Assembly: GCF_000801105.2 (NCBI RefSeq)
Contig: NC_079512.1
Coordinates: 26,305,848-26,369,847 of the forward strand
DNA length: 64,000 nucleotides
Origin: Raphanus sativus
Taxonomy: Eukaryota; Streptophyta; Magnoliopsida; Brassicales; Brassicaceae
Direction: 5' to 3'
The translations under genes were made by a program, and so were the position numbers. The notes beneath the pieces are model-generated. The model was not told the DNA's origin and made no database searches. It saw nothing but the letters and a program-made list of their open reading frames with translations. Positions 23,929 through 39,298 of the stretch are shown in pieces. The stretch's first letter is position 1, and every line of letters starts with the position of its first letter.

Positions 23929-24425
23929 TTCACTCAAAAAAGACTATCACATGACACATTCAACACGCAAGAGAGACTACATGAAAAAAAATGAAAACTA
24001 ACCCTTTCTGACCACGTCGAATGCTCTCACACTTCTTTAACGCCTCTCTTCAGACACTTCTTTCCAGCAGCTGTGACAAAGCCACCGATAAAAACAGAAT
24101 CAGACAAACAAGACCGCTAACAATCATATAAATAAAAAGCCACTAAACGAGCTTTGCAAGTGTAGAATCGAGGACAGGATCAGAGTGGTACCTTTCTGAA
24201 TGAGCTTGAATGTCCTCTTCTGAAGCTTTTTTCCCGGCGAGAGGTTTAGCGATTGGAGCAAGGGAGATGACCTTCTTCTTCTCCTTTTGAATCGACTTCT
24301 CTGCTTCTGTATCGCTTCCCATATTTTAAGTCTAACAAGCAGCTGAGTGAAAAATGGCGGAAGAAACAAGTGGAGGTAGGAGTTTTAAGCGGTTGCTCGA
24401 GAAGAGAACCACGAGGCGTTAAGGG

Positions 24426-24525
24426 NNNNNNNNNNNNNNNNNNNNNNNNNNNNNNNNNNNNNNNNNNNNNNNNNNNNNNNNNNNNNNNNNNNNNNNNNNN
24501 NNNNNNNNNNNNNNNNNNNNNNNNN
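24426..24525. other. Assembly gap (100 N)
   Basis: Exactly 100 N, the conventional size for a gap of unknown length. It lies about 100 bp upstream of the NHP2 start and next to a Helitron tail, so the NHP2 promoter and the Helitron 5' end may be missing. Confidence 0.99.
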
Positions 24526-25696
24526 ACATAAATAACATCTTTTTATTTATTAGTTAATCAATATTAACTTTATGCCAATTTAAAAAATCAAAATGTGAAA
24601 TAATTAGGTTTTATATATGATTAAACGTTTGGTTTAGTTTATTTTACTAAAATATTTTTATTTTTAGTTTCAATCTGTGGAAAATCACGTACCCAAAAAT
24701 AGTTCAAAGATATATTTTTGTGAATAAAAATAATAACTTAAATCAAAATAATTAAAATATGGTACATTTATTACCACTTAATTTTCACTCTATATAATTA
24801 TTTACTTGATAAAAAAATTCTTTCTATTTCACTTAATTTAGCCGAACACATAGAAATGATTTTTTATTAATTTATAAAATCAGTTAGACATGAACATTAT
24901 CTGTCCATTTAGGTACATGTTATTCCTTTCGGATATCGTTTTTTTGTTTTGAAACCAAGTCCCGCTTGAAATTATAAACTTATGTGTGGATTTTTAGGTT
25001 GGTCATTTTGGATCTGGATGAATTTGGTTCTAATGTATAGAAATCTTAAAATATCTACATAACCAATGTATCTAAAACGGGTTCGGATATTTATAACAAA
25101 AGTAGCCATATGACCTGATTCGGTCTAGGTCTTTTGAATATCGTTAGTTATATTATGATACATCTAGAATATATAACACTAATTATGAAAAATAAATATT
25201 GATGTATAAAAATATATTTCAGGGCCAATTTAACAAAATATTAGTTAGTTCAGTTGAAATAAATATATTTAAAATATTTATATGAACTGAAAAGGAAATC
25301 TATATAAAAGTAGTGTACATTTGGATTCAAAATCATTTCTTTTAACAACAAACTACACACATATGTTGATTTGTATACAAATTTAAATTACAATGTAAAT
25401 ATTTAACTAATATAGAAATATGTCACATTGTTTAAACAAAATATCAATGTAAAAGTATTGTACAGCTGCGTTCTAAAATTATTTATTTTAATAACAAGCC
25501 AAATAAATATGTTGATTGGAGAGAGAATAAAACAAAGCCAGAAAAACACATAGTTTACCAAAAACACTATATGTGTCGAATTTATTATAAAAAAATTTTT
25601 AATAAGATAAATACATTCAGTAATTACAAACAAATAATATATTTCATAAAAATGAAAAATAATACCCGCGCTTTCGAAGCGCGGGTCAAAATCTAG
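24526..25696 (+). mobile_element. Helitron, 3' part (5' end in or beyond gap)
   Basis: The 3' terminus is clear: hairpin ACCCGCGCTTTCGAAGCGCGGGT, then CAAAATCTAG ending at 25696, followed by T. The AT-rich body runs back to the assembly gap and no TC 5' end was found, so the left border given is only the gap edge. No coding is recognisable. Confidence 0.7.
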
Positions 25697-26213
25697 TTAT
25701 TCTTTACAAAAATTCTTCAACATTATATATAGAGATTTGTTACTATAAAAGTGGTTTAATTTATTATGGAAAATATTAATGTCCCAAAAGCTTGATGTAA
25801 AATTTTTTGGTCGTAAATTGGTTTACTTTTGAAATAAATTCATTATACAACTAATTTGGATCCGGTTTAGTTTTTTTTTTTGGGCGTTAAATAAAAATTT
25901 GGAATAATTCCACCGCGGGGACGAGAGAGGAGGAGGAGGAGCACAGAGATCTCGCTCGTTCGTTTCCCTCCGGAAAATCAGTGAGAAAAGGAGAATTTAC
26001 ATCGGATCCTCATTATAGAAAAATTGGACTCTCTATCTAGTCCACGAGTTTCGTTTAATCACCCAACAACGCCTCTTCCTCATTTTCGCTTATTCGCTTT
26101 TTTTTTTCCCTAACCTCTCCCTCACAAGTTCGATTTTTGATGTTTGAAATTGAGGATCAGATCTAGTTTTTTAGGAGATAAGGCTGTGAGAGAGATAGAT
26201 TATTATTACTAAT
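25697..26213 (+). promoter_or_regulatory. Upstream region and leader of the LysM gene
   Basis: Less AT-rich from about 25910, with GAGGAGGAGGAG and CT-rich tracts typical of a plant 5' leader. No upstream gene is seen. Confidence 0.4.
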
Positions 26214-27982
26214 ATGTATATGGATCGAGAGAGAAGGCTTTCTAATCGCAGCAACAGCACTACTCCTCCTGAATACACCAACCGCGACGATAATAAAAAT
26301 GGTTACGGAGGAGGATTCTTCTCAGATCGATCACGCGAGAAGAGTCCTCCTTCTAGATCGAAGATTCTTCGTATCCCGTCTCCGAACTCGTCTCCTCCGC
26401 TTTCCAGCTCTTCCTCGCCCTACCGTCGTGGTGGTTCTAACTCCCCTGACCGTGCCGGATATATCGAGCACCGCGTCTCCAAGTTCGATACTCTCGCCGG
26501 CGTTGCCATTAAATACGGCGTTGAGGTATTCATTTTCTAGCTTATTTACAGCTCCAGAGTGTTTTTGACTTTGCTAAGGTTGCTGCTTAATATTGAATCT
26601 TAATTAGAGATTAAAAAAAAGGTAGAAATTGAATTTAATGGTTCTGGTAAAAAGTTTTTTTTTTTAATTAGAGATAAAAAAAGTTAGAAATTGAATTTAA
26701 TGGTTCTGGTAAAAAGTTTTTTTTTTCTGAGATTGAGGCATGGTGATGATGAACACGTGAGGAAAAAAAAAGTGTTATGCTTTTTGATTTTCTGATTTTT
26801 TTCTTTTTTGTTGTTAAAAATGCTCTGTCTCAGGTTGCAGATGTGAAAAAGATGAATGGGCTTGTTACTGATCTTCAAATGTTTGCTCTCAAGTCTCTCC
26901 GGATCCCTTTACCTGGAAGACATCCTCCTTCTCCTTGTTTATATAACGGCTCCTTAAACCATGGGTGGGTACTTATATCACATCTTTGACATGCGAGCTA
27001 GCTTTTAAGTCTGCAGTCATGGTATTCTTATTGCAGAACAGTGCTCTGTTTCTTGTCTGATCTCCCAAAGTTGGAGCATTGGTTGTGTTAGGACTGAAGC
27101 TTCTGCATATTTATTCATTATCAAAGTGATCCTCTTTTACATGGCCTCTAATATATGGAATCTTTTTTTTACAGAGAGGGATGTTCATGCCACGAACTGG
27201 AATCACAAAACGATAGCAACAACAACAACAACGACGTGTTGGACTCTTTCCAGTCTCTGAGATTAAAATCTTCGGAGAAGAAAGTTACTCCCGCCATGTA
27301 CTCACTGCAAGGCTATTACGGGCTAAAACCAGCAAACAGAACAGTTTCTGTTGGAGGAAGCTTAGAGATGGGAAACTACAAGACGGGAAACAACGGTGAT
27401 AGTCAATACCTCAGACCTTTCCCATCCACTAACGCTCCCTTGAATCACCACAGGAAATCCAGAAGCTTGGTCAATGCACTTCTCGAAGAGGTCAACCAGT
27501 CACCTGATTACAACACCTCTCAAGAACCGAGTTCAAATAAGTTTATGAGAAGACGCCAAAAATCTGAAGCCGACTTTTCATCCCGGACTCCAGAGCTTCT
27601 GTTGAAAGACGAGAACAGTAGCAGCAGCAATGGAGGGTTCTTATCAGTAGCAGGAAAAGGCTTAGCTTTGAGATCCAAAGCCTCGAGTAGAACTAATCTA
27701 TCAGCAGAATGTGAGTCCAGTAATTTCAATCCGGTACCAATCAGCTTGTTGGATGCTCCAGTTTCAGACAGCTTTTCCAGTGTAAGAAAATCTTCAAGTG
27801 CATCGAGTCTACAAGATCCAGACGGCAACAGCAATAACGGTTCATCATCGCTGTCTCTATGGCCGACTTCTAAATGGAGTTTGAAACCTGATTTGCTTAC
27901 ACCTGCGGCTATTACAAGTTCAATTTTTGACGGATTACCAAAGCCTTTAACTGGTCGGAGAAACAAAACGGCAATGGACTAA
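26214..27982 (+). CDS. LysM domain-containing protein
   Basis: Corresponds to At5g08200, annotated as a peptidoglycan-binding LysM protein. Three exons: 26214-26525, 26834-26964, 27175-27982. They total 1251 nt, 416 residues. A Ser/Pro/Arg-rich N-terminus (about 1-80) is followed by one LysM motif starting YIEHRVSKFDTLAGVAIKYG and continuing across the intron as VADVKKMNGLVTDLQMFALK (about 83-125). The rest is low in recognisable domains: a Cys pair (CSCHE), Asn and Ser runs, and basic Ser-rich segments that look disordered. There is no signal peptide or membrane segment, so an intracellular role is more likely than cell-wall glycan sensing. The function is unknown. Confidence 0.88.
26606..26722. 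repeat. Short tandem duplication in LysM intron 1
   Basis: AGAAATTGAATTTAATGGTT and the following CTGGTAAAAAG plus T-run occur twice about 62 bp apart. It is intronic, a recent local duplication with no evident function. Confidence 0.8.
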
Positions 27983-28254
27983 GGAAAATGGTCAGTTTCT
28001 CTGTTATTTTAACTGTCCCCATTCTTTTTGTTGAAACTATACAAATCAAAAGCAGAACAAGCTTTTAGGCTTTAATGCAGAGTAAATAGAAGTAAAGAGA
28101 GTAGAGAACATTTGAAGATAGAAAAACTTGCTTGTGATGGTGAATGTAATGATTGGTTCTTTTTTGTAACTTACAAAAAAAAATTCAATATAATGAACAT
28201 TGGCACACAGTAGTAAAATGTATTTCATGTATCGAATTGGCTACACCCTTGAGG

Positions 28255-28740
28255 TCATGGTTGTTACATAGATGGTGAAGCAGACGTGGGAGCTTTCATA
28301 GCCTTTTACCCTGGTGTGATGATATATCCCCAAACGTTGATGTACAGATCTCATATATGAACACTAGGCATGACGGTATGGTATGTAATAAATGCTCAAC
28401 CTTGGAGTCGTGGAGAATCATGGGAATTATGGAACGGCTCATTGATAACGCCTGAGATCTAAACAGATTCTAAAAACGTGGAAAACGTTTCAGACAACGG
28501 CATCAGAGATGTTGAGCAGGCTGCATTAAGGTTTAGTGATGTAGAAGCATTTCTAGAAATGAGAAAGCCGTTGGCGTTTGGTCATTTCACCCAATCACCC
28601 AGATAAAAAAAGATATGTATCCTAATGTTATTATTTGTTTGCATGACTTCCCTTGGTCAGAGAAGGAAGAGATGCGAGCTTACATTCCAAATGCATCTTT
28701 CGGCAAAGATGATGATCTTATAGTTTAGAACCTGGAGTAA
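28255..28740 (+). pseudogene. Pseudogene fragment of an uncharacterised plant protein
   Basis: The plus strand reads GEADVGAFIAFYPGVMIY, then after a stop VINAQPWSRGESWELWNGS, further on VEAFLEMRKPLAFGHFTQSP, and near 28650-28730 NVIICLHDFPWSEKEEMR with YIPNASFGKDDD. The blocks look like one conserved plant protein that I recognise only as a recurring uncharacterised family (AFYPG, VINAQPW, PLAFGH, YIPN). In-frame stops and frame changes interrupt it. It may represent one of the missing At5g08210-08270 genes, but I cannot assign it. Confidence 0.55.
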
Positions 28741-29062
28741 AAGCCGAGTACAAGAGTGTTGTGCAATGAAGAATTGATGCTGAATTACAGACTAACCTGT
28801 TTCTTTTTTGTTGTTCCTCTAATTTCTTGGGAACTAGAGGAAAAGTTTCATAGTGGGATGAAAAAGGTACAACTGCAAGAGGAAATTTTATCTCTGCATA
28901 CAAGAAAACAATCAATATCTTTCTCTCTAAATCAAAAAAGTTACAACAGATTTAAGAGGAAGAAAAGGGATCTGTCTATGATGTTGGAAAACTCCTAAAA
29001 ACCTAGATTCTGTCAATGTCCACAGCCCTTCTTCATCTTCTTCCTCCTCTTCTTCGAATGGC

Positions 29063-31253
<2,191 letters not shown>

Positions 31254-31623
31254 GGATTCTGACGGAAGAAGTTGAGAGTTGGAGGAATCTGTTAGGGAGA
31301 GATTTAGAGGGAAAAATAAAAGAAAGAGAGATCAGAGCTTCAAATGGAGGTTGATAGATCTCTCTATGATGACTTTTTGGATAGGATAGTTCGATATTAA
31401 TCTCCTACGGTTAGCCATACTAGAGTTTTGTGTTCTAATACGTTTTCCACCGTTCATTTTTCAATCTCGCGGACTCAACCTTATTGGGCCTGCGCGTTGA
31501 TATGTAATGGGCGTTAGCCAAGCGTGTGATCCAGTTGGGCTATCGTATAATGTTGACTTCGTGTCATTAAAATCTTTAAAAATCTAGTTATTTAGCTTCA
31601 TTATTTTACAAAGTCAATAGCAA
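31254..31623. promoter_or_regulatory. HEMC leader and promoter
   Basis: A GAGAGA-rich leader runs to about 31375. The promoter side has a site II-like TTGGGCC at about 31483-31490 and TGGGC nearby. No gene is present. Confidence 0.4.
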
Positions 31624-32265
31624 TCCCCTTATTATTATTTTGAGAAGCATTATTATGGTAACGTTGACCTTATCTGTTATTAACCAAATTATCATCTCGT
31701 ATGTATCAACATTAGAATCATTCTCACCCTTTAATTAAAAGTGTTTTCCTTACTAGAATAATTATATATACTGTCATTACTCATTACAATATATCTTAAC
31801 ATGATATATTATATATTTTCTATCTATATAACCGATAATTCATTTGATCATATATTACCGAATTCTCGCAAGTTAACATGTTAATTTAAAATATTTATAA
31901 CAATTTAATATATTTATCAAACATGAAACAGGTTGAATGAAAATAGTTAATTTGAATAATAATGCTGACAAAAATATGATAATAAAATATAATTTACCAA
32001 TATAAAAAACTGAAATAAATTTGTACTATAATATAAAAGTTTAAAAATATATTTAAAATTGATACGAGGCGGTTTATATAAATTAATTATCTTATTTTCA
32101 TAAAATTATATTCATGTTAATATTAATTTATTATATATAAATTTTAAAATATAAATAAAATAATAAAATAAGTTTTAACCAATACAAAATAAATTTGTAC
32201 TATAATTTAAAGTTTTAAAATATAAGTAAATTTTTATTTTCTTATATATAATTTATTTTTTATAA

Positions 32266-32302
<37 letters not shown>

Positions 32303-33055
32303 ATTTCTAACTTTCAGTAAATAAGTTTTTGAATAAAAAAAAATATTGTGCTTTAAAGCACATATCAAATCTAATTATAAGTATTATTGTTAGATATAAA
32401 TAAAAATATATAACAAAATGAAAATTAATAAATATTAAAATTTCTAAAATGAAATTAAATAAAAATTTAAAATAAACCAAAAAACATGAAAAAGTTCTTA
32501 TAACATGCAAATAATAAAACTAAACTAAATAGATAAATAAGAAATTATATTTATTTCAAATTTAAATTAATAAATTGTAATAGTCGTATACAAACTGTTG
32601 ACTGGTAAATCTATTTTTGTTTTAGTATGCATCCTCTTAAATATTGATCCATTTCGTCTACAACAAAGTTGTAAACGGTAAATTAGTTTGACTAAAAATT
32701 TCTAAGATTAACTTTTGTAAAACTAGAATATCACATTTATAATATATCCACCATTCATCTAATATTCATGAATCCAAATATTTTAAGTCAAATACATAAT
32801 AGGTCTCCCATAGGTTCAAACAGTGACCATGTCTGAGATTTTAACGGGTTTTTGGATTTTATAGAATTTTTAAATAACGAATTTAATCAAATTACATATG
32901 GAATCATCGATTTAACCACGGATCCAAATCAGATTATAAAACACTGAATATAACATTTCATGTTTAATATTTAAATGTAGATACACAACTAAAAATACAC
33001 AATCTATATCATTTGAAAATAATCTGGCGATTCGAAAGTCCAAATCAAAATCTAG
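31624..33055 (+). mobile_element. Probable degraded Helitron
   Basis: The 5' end TCCCCTTATTATTATTTTGA, followed by GAAGCATTATTATGG, is preceded by A. The 3' end has a weak hairpin (GGCGATTCGAAAGTCC) then CAAATCAAAATCTAG ending at 33055, followed by T. The termini resemble the other Helitrons in the window but are worn, so this is an old copy. It is extremely AT-rich with a TA microsatellite inside. Confidence 0.5.
32269..32300. repeat. (TA)n microsatellite
   Basis: Thirty-two bases of alternating TA inside an AT-rich, Helitron-like region. Confidence 0.95.
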
Positions 33056-33432
33056 TTTCATTTATTAAACCTCATCTATTTTGACTTATTACGTCACGTC
33101 CTCTGCTATGGAAAAATTAAATATATTGATACCCTTTGAATGTATGCAACCAAAACATTTTCTTTATTTCCATCGATTTGTATGTGTTGATTTGCCGGGG
33201 AAAAGAAAAGAAACTAATTAAAAAAACTACATATTGTAAAGAGAATATTGGGCTTGGACTAAGACATCAGAAGCCTCTTTTTGATCTGCTGATTATTCAA
33301 ACGAAGCTCTCTCTGACATTTCTCCTCTCCATTACCGTTTTTGCCCTTCACACGGTTAGGGTTGTTCCACAAAGTTGACCCTCAGATCGGAGCAAGCTCT
33401 CTCTCGAGAACCAAAGAAGAAGAAGGCCAATC

Positions 33433-35149
<1,717 letters not shown>

Positions 35150-36112
35150 AGTGAATTTCACTTGCTCACTTTTTTTTTTCCATCTTGAAACCTTTCAAGA
35201 AGTAAACAAAAAAAGAAACCTAAGCCCTCGCCATTGTTGGGTTGCACACCATTTTAGGGTTGTTTTTCTAAATCGATTTTGTTTTTGCAATTAAAGAGTG
35301 ATAAATCAAAAGATTGAATAAATCGATATTGCTTGAAGTTTCTTCTAACTCGGTCCAAATCTTTGATGGGTAGGATTATTAGTTTATTACATTTTGTCAT
35401 CAAAAGTTGGGTACGTGACAACAATATCATCACACAAAAAAAATAACAACTCTTACTTCTACATCATGGCACTATGTAAGCACGAACAAACACAATGATA
35501 GTCTTATACCGTCTCCTGCAAATGAACAGACAAAAGCAGCAACCCAACCTCTGGATACCAATAGACAAAAAGCTTTTACTTCTTTATCCAACTGGCTAAT
35601 CCCGATATATGCATCTCGGGTTCATTCCTTGAATGTCATCTTCAATCCGTATATCAAATGGAACTATCTGTACGCACGCAGAGCAATGAGTAACTCCTCC
35701 AGGACTGGTCTTGAATATCAAAACTTTCTGCAACAGGTTTACGCCTACAGAGTTTTGTTTACATCATAGTTCAAAGAGTCAATGAAGTACTAGTCCAGAT
35801 AGTACACCACATCTACGCCTGTAAAGTTATGCCGATACAACAGAAAAAAAAAAAGATCAATAAAAAGTTGATATGGATATGTTCGCATCATTAAAAGAAA
35901 GGCTCGTGTCATTAACAAGAAAAGGGAAAATTTTGGTCCAGAGCAAATACCTTGCAAGAAGGAGCCGGGTCCATGGCATCAGACCAAGATTAGCAACAAG
36001 TAGGTAGCTTCTTATTGGTTTCTAAACCCAGCTTGTAACCAAATCATTAGCTGAAAAGCCGTGCAACCAATCTCAATAAATATCCTATGTCCCAAGATTA
36101 GAAGCGTTTACT
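35150..36112. other. Convergent 3' region
   Basis: 3' untranslated regions of the succinyl-CoA ligase gene (to about 35330) and of the PPR gene (minus strand), which converge here. No other gene is seen. Confidence 0.45.
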
Positions 36113-38587
36113 TCATTTTCTATTCACAACTGCTACAACAGGAAAGCTGCCGTCTTTAATTAGAAAAGTAAGATGACATGATGTCCTATAATCTTCCACA
36201 AACTTATCTGCAGCATCAACAGCAAGCATGTAGTTCCTATCTACTGTAACCGGAAACCTTCCTTTATCAACCATTTCTCTGAATATCCCAAACCCGGCAC
36301 TGATGTTTCCACTTGACAGGAAAGAGCTTATGAGAGATACATAAACAGCTGAATCAGGTTCCATTTCCTTTTCTTCCATCTCACGAAAATAAACCAAAGA
36401 TTCACTCGTCCAGCCACACTTGCAAAGACCCTGAATAAGTGCCATGAAAGTAATTACATTCGGACAGCAATCTTTGCCCTTCATTTCGTTCCAACGAGAG
36501 ATTGCTTCACTAGGCCTTCCACTAGCGCACAGCCCATGGATTAAGCTAGTGTAAGTAATAACATCAGGGTCTTTCTCATCCTCATACATCCTCGTAATAC
36601 AGGACACGGCACGATCAATCTCACCTTCCTTGCACCATCCATCTATCATACTGTTATAAGTAGCAACGGAAGGTTTTACTCCTTTTGATACCATTTCGTT
36701 AAACAGGTTTTCAGCTTCAGTAGTTCGACATGCTTTACATAGAGCTTTTATCAATACATGGTATGCAATCACGTCAGGGGAATGACCACTGGCACATATG
36801 TCTCGGAACAACTCTAAGCCTTTATCCACTCCCTCGTTTTTTATGAGACCATCAATTGCAGCAGTATAGGCAACCATGTGACCAGAGAAACCTTCTCCAG
36901 TCACATCATCAAGGTACTTGCAAGCATCAACGGCCCTCCCATTCTCACAGAGCTTTTTGACAAGGAAGGTCGAGTGCTTTATCCATGGCTCAAATCCATA
37001 GAAACGCATATTTTTCAGCAGGTCTAGTGCTCCTGCAACATCGCACTGTGCAGCCAAGCAACCATAAATACAATTAAGTGTGAATTGACTCGGTTCCACT
37101 CCTGATTCCTTCATTTCTCCCAAGAGTTTCAAGCTTTCTTCTGACCTTCCTTCTTTACACATCCCCTCAATTATGTTGTTGTACATCATAAGACTTGGAC
37201 TAAGTCCATTCTGAACAATTTTATGTAACAAGCTCACTGCCTTATCCACCTCATCCGCTTTGACCAAGCAGTCAATCACACTGCTAAGAGAATCCATTTC
37301 TGGTAGAATTGCTTTGTTGTGATCCTTTAGAAGCTGTATAATCTCAGACTCACCATCGTCAAACTCATCATTTCCCATGAGCTTCTGAATAAAACTGTAA
37401 GCATCATGCACCAAACCATTCCGAATAAACCCCTCCAACAAAGTTTTGTAAAGAAGCATCACGGATTTTGTGTCTATATCTCCAATAATCACTTCTGTTA
37501 TCCTAATCAATTCACTTTCTTCAGAAAAGGAACGTATTAGTTTCCCAAATATCCCTCTATCAGGTAAAACCCCCGACCTCTTCATCTCCAAATACAATCT
37601 CAAAGCCATCTCACAATCTTTATCCTTGCAAACTCCTCCTATCAACACATCATAAACTGCAATATCACCGTTCATACCCATCCCACGCATTTTCTCAAAC
37701 AACTGAACTGCTTTATCAACCCGAGACTCCTTTACAAACCCATGAATCAAAACACAGCACGTCTTATAATTCAACCTAATCTTCTCCCGTTCCTCCAGCA
37801 TCTCAACCAACTCAAACGCCTTATCCACCTCACCCCACTTACAAAACGACACAACCAAAACCGTCGAAACGTGCTCATCAAGCCACCCTCTACCAAGCAT
37901 CTCGTCGAAAACACTCAACGCTCTCTCAGACTCACCAGCGCTGCAGTAAGCCTGCAAAACCGGCGTGAGAGTAAACTTATCGAACACAAACCCGCAACGC
38001 CTCATCTCCTCAAGCCTCCTCTCAACCAAACCAACAGAACCCGACTTAGAAACCGCTTCTAGTAGACAGTTATAAGTATAAGCATTGGGAACGCAAAGAC
38101 CCATCTCTCTAGCTCGATCAAAAACGAAACTCGCTTCTTCCACAAGGCCAGCATCACCCAAACACCTCACGAGAAACCCTAACCCCCCGGGAGACATCGA
38201 ACATCGAGAGTTGAGAACATCTCCAACTAAATCTTTCAGCGAGGCATTTTGTCGAGCACCTGATAGGATAGAAGCCATGGCGTTGTAAGCGTAGATGTCG
38301 TTCCTGTACCCTCTCTGTTTTGAAGCCCAGTTGAAGAAGAGGTAAGCCAAGGCCCATCTTTTGAACCCGTTCAAAACGGTTTCGACTACTTTGGTGTTGA
38401 GCTCGGGAGCGAGACGAAGCAGCTCGGGGTCGTTTGGTGTGAAAGGTTGTCTTGTGAAGATTGTGATCAGGGTTTGGGCGAGGTTGGATTGATTGGGAGG
38501 GAGGAATCTGGTGTTGTCTACTTGCTTCGTGGTGAATGGTCGTCTGGAGAATCGATGGTGAAGAAGAGCGATTCTAGACAAGGCCAT
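36113..38587 (-). CDS. P-class pentatricopeptide repeat protein
   Basis: A single-exon gene of 824 residues corresponding to At5g08310. The N-terminus MALSRIALLHHRFSRRPFTT is Arg/Ser-rich without acids, typical of a mitochondrial presequence. About 150-800 is made of 35-residue PPR units, recognisable by repeats such as YTYNCLLEAVSKSGS, AVYDVLIGGVCKDKD, MMYNNIIEGMCKEGRSEESL, IAYHVLIKALCKACRTTEAE and ITYTSLIHGLCASGRPSEAI. There are no E or DYW domains. Such proteins bind organellar transcripts in a sequence-specific way; the target here is unknown. The start is supported by the presequence and the frame is intact. Confidence 0.93.
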   Translation of the reverse strand: MALSRIALLHHRFSRRPFTTKQVDNTRFLPPNQSNLAQTLITIFTRQPFTPNDPELLRLAPELNTKVVETVLNGFKRWALAYLFFNWASKQRGYRNDIYAYNAMASILSGARQNASLKDLVGDVLNSRCSMSPGGLGFLVRCLGDAGLVEEASFVFDRAREMGLCVPNAYTYNCLLEAVSKSGSVGLVERRLEEMRRCGFVFDKFTLTPVLQAYCSAGESERALSVFDEMLGRGWLDEHVSTVLVVSFCKWGEVDKAFELVEMLEEREKIRLNYKTCCVLIHGFVKESRVDKAVQLFEKMRGMGMNGDIAVYDVLIGGVCKDKDCEMALRLYLEMKRSGVLPDRGIFGKLIRSFSEESELIRITEVIIGDIDTKSVMLLYKTLLEGFIRNGLVHDAYSFIQKLMGNDEFDDGESEIIQLLKDHNKAILPEMDSLSSVIDCLVKADEVDKAVSLLHKIVQNGLSPSLMMYNNIIEGMCKEGRSEESLKLLGEMKESGVEPSQFTLNCIYGCLAAQCDVAGALDLLKNMRFYGFEPWIKHSTFLVKKLCENGRAVDACKYLDDVTGEGFSGHMVAYTAAIDGLIKNEGVDKGLELFRDICASGHSPDVIAYHVLIKALCKACRTTEAENLFNEMVSKGVKPSVATYNSMIDGWCKEGEIDRAVSCITRMYEDEKDPDVITYTSLIHGLCASGRPSEAISRWNEMKGKDCCPNVITFMALIQGLCKCGWTSESLVYFREMEEKEMEPDSAVYVSLISSFLSSGNISAGFGIFREMVDKGRFPVTVDRNYMLAVDAADKFVEDYRTSCHLTFLIKDGSFPVVAVVNRK

Positions 38588-39298
38588 TAGAGAAAGAAAA
38601 AAAACAACGTTTGGAACTCAAAAGACTGTTGGTTTTGTTTTTCTAAAACCCTCTTTTGGCACCTGAAGGTCGTGTTTTTGGGCGTGTTTAATTGGAAACG
38701 CGATTTTTACAAACGTGATTTTTGAGTTGACAAAAAGTCAACCTAAATAATTTGCTGTATATGAATCCATGTTGCATTTTATCCTACGGGTACATAAATT
38801 ATTATTCTATCACCAGTTATGTAAATTATCATATTATTAATTTACAATACAGTTTTACATATATATATATATATATATATATTCTGTTATAATAATTCTT
38901 CCTTTTTTTTTGACAAATATGATAATTCATATTTTACTCTTCTATTTACATCAAACTGAATTAAAATTTGTATTATTGTATGTGCTAGTTTACTTGTAGA
39001 TCATCTTATGTAAGTTTTTCCCATTAGTTTGCTTAATTAGTAATAAATTGTCGTTTATAAAATTTAAACTCCAATTTTCGGTGTAAAATTAACCAAACTA
39101 TGCATTAAGACGTAAGAGACATAAAAATGTTGTTTTGTGACTATAATCCTTTTGAGTTACAGTATTTTTAGTTGTTTCTTTTCAATATTCCGTTGGAGAT
39201 CTTTATATCTCTTTCGTACAAATATCACAAGTTCAAAAATCATGCAAAGTAGGTAATCTAAACGCGATAACTAAATGTATTTTCTTGTAACATAATAA
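38588..39298. other. Intergenic with (AT)n
   Basis: The PPR promoter side, then AT-rich DNA with an AT microsatellite at 38859-38882. No gene is seen. Confidence 0.45.

Larger units (their letters stand above)
22964..24322 (-). pseudogene. NHP2: NHP2 (H/ACA snoRNP protein L7Ae family), frame broken; snoRNA host
   Basis: Homologue of At5g08180, the NHP2 core protein of H/ACA snoRNPs (pseudouridylation, rRNA processing, nucleolus). Four minus-strand exons with good splice sites: 24192-24322, 24003-24070, 23233-23338, 22964-23125. Exon 1 encodes MGSDTEAEKSIQKEKKKVIS and APIAKPLAG, then six A instead of five shift the frame before KLQKRTFKLIQK. Exon 2 encodes AGKKCLKRGVKEV, then lacks two bases against the expected VVKSIRRGQK and runs into TGA. 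Exons 3 and 4 are perfect: CVIAGNISPIDVITHVPILC, YVYVPSKE, TKRPTCCVLVMLKPAKGE and the end ELSSSVI. The summed exon length (467 nt) is exactly +1 and -2 from a 468-nt frame, so the shifts do not compensate. It is either a true pseudogene or draft errors near the gap. Confidence 0.82.

Noticed and set aside
24124..24369. Minus-strand frame of 81 codons at NHP2 exon 1
   Set aside because: It only contains KLQKRTFKLIQK because it is the post-frameshift frame of NHP2 exon 1; its start and end are not homologous to anything.
22270..24600. MIR162a, expected by synteny next to NHP2
   Set aside because: Neither strand shows the miR162 sequence; it could be in the N gap or lost.
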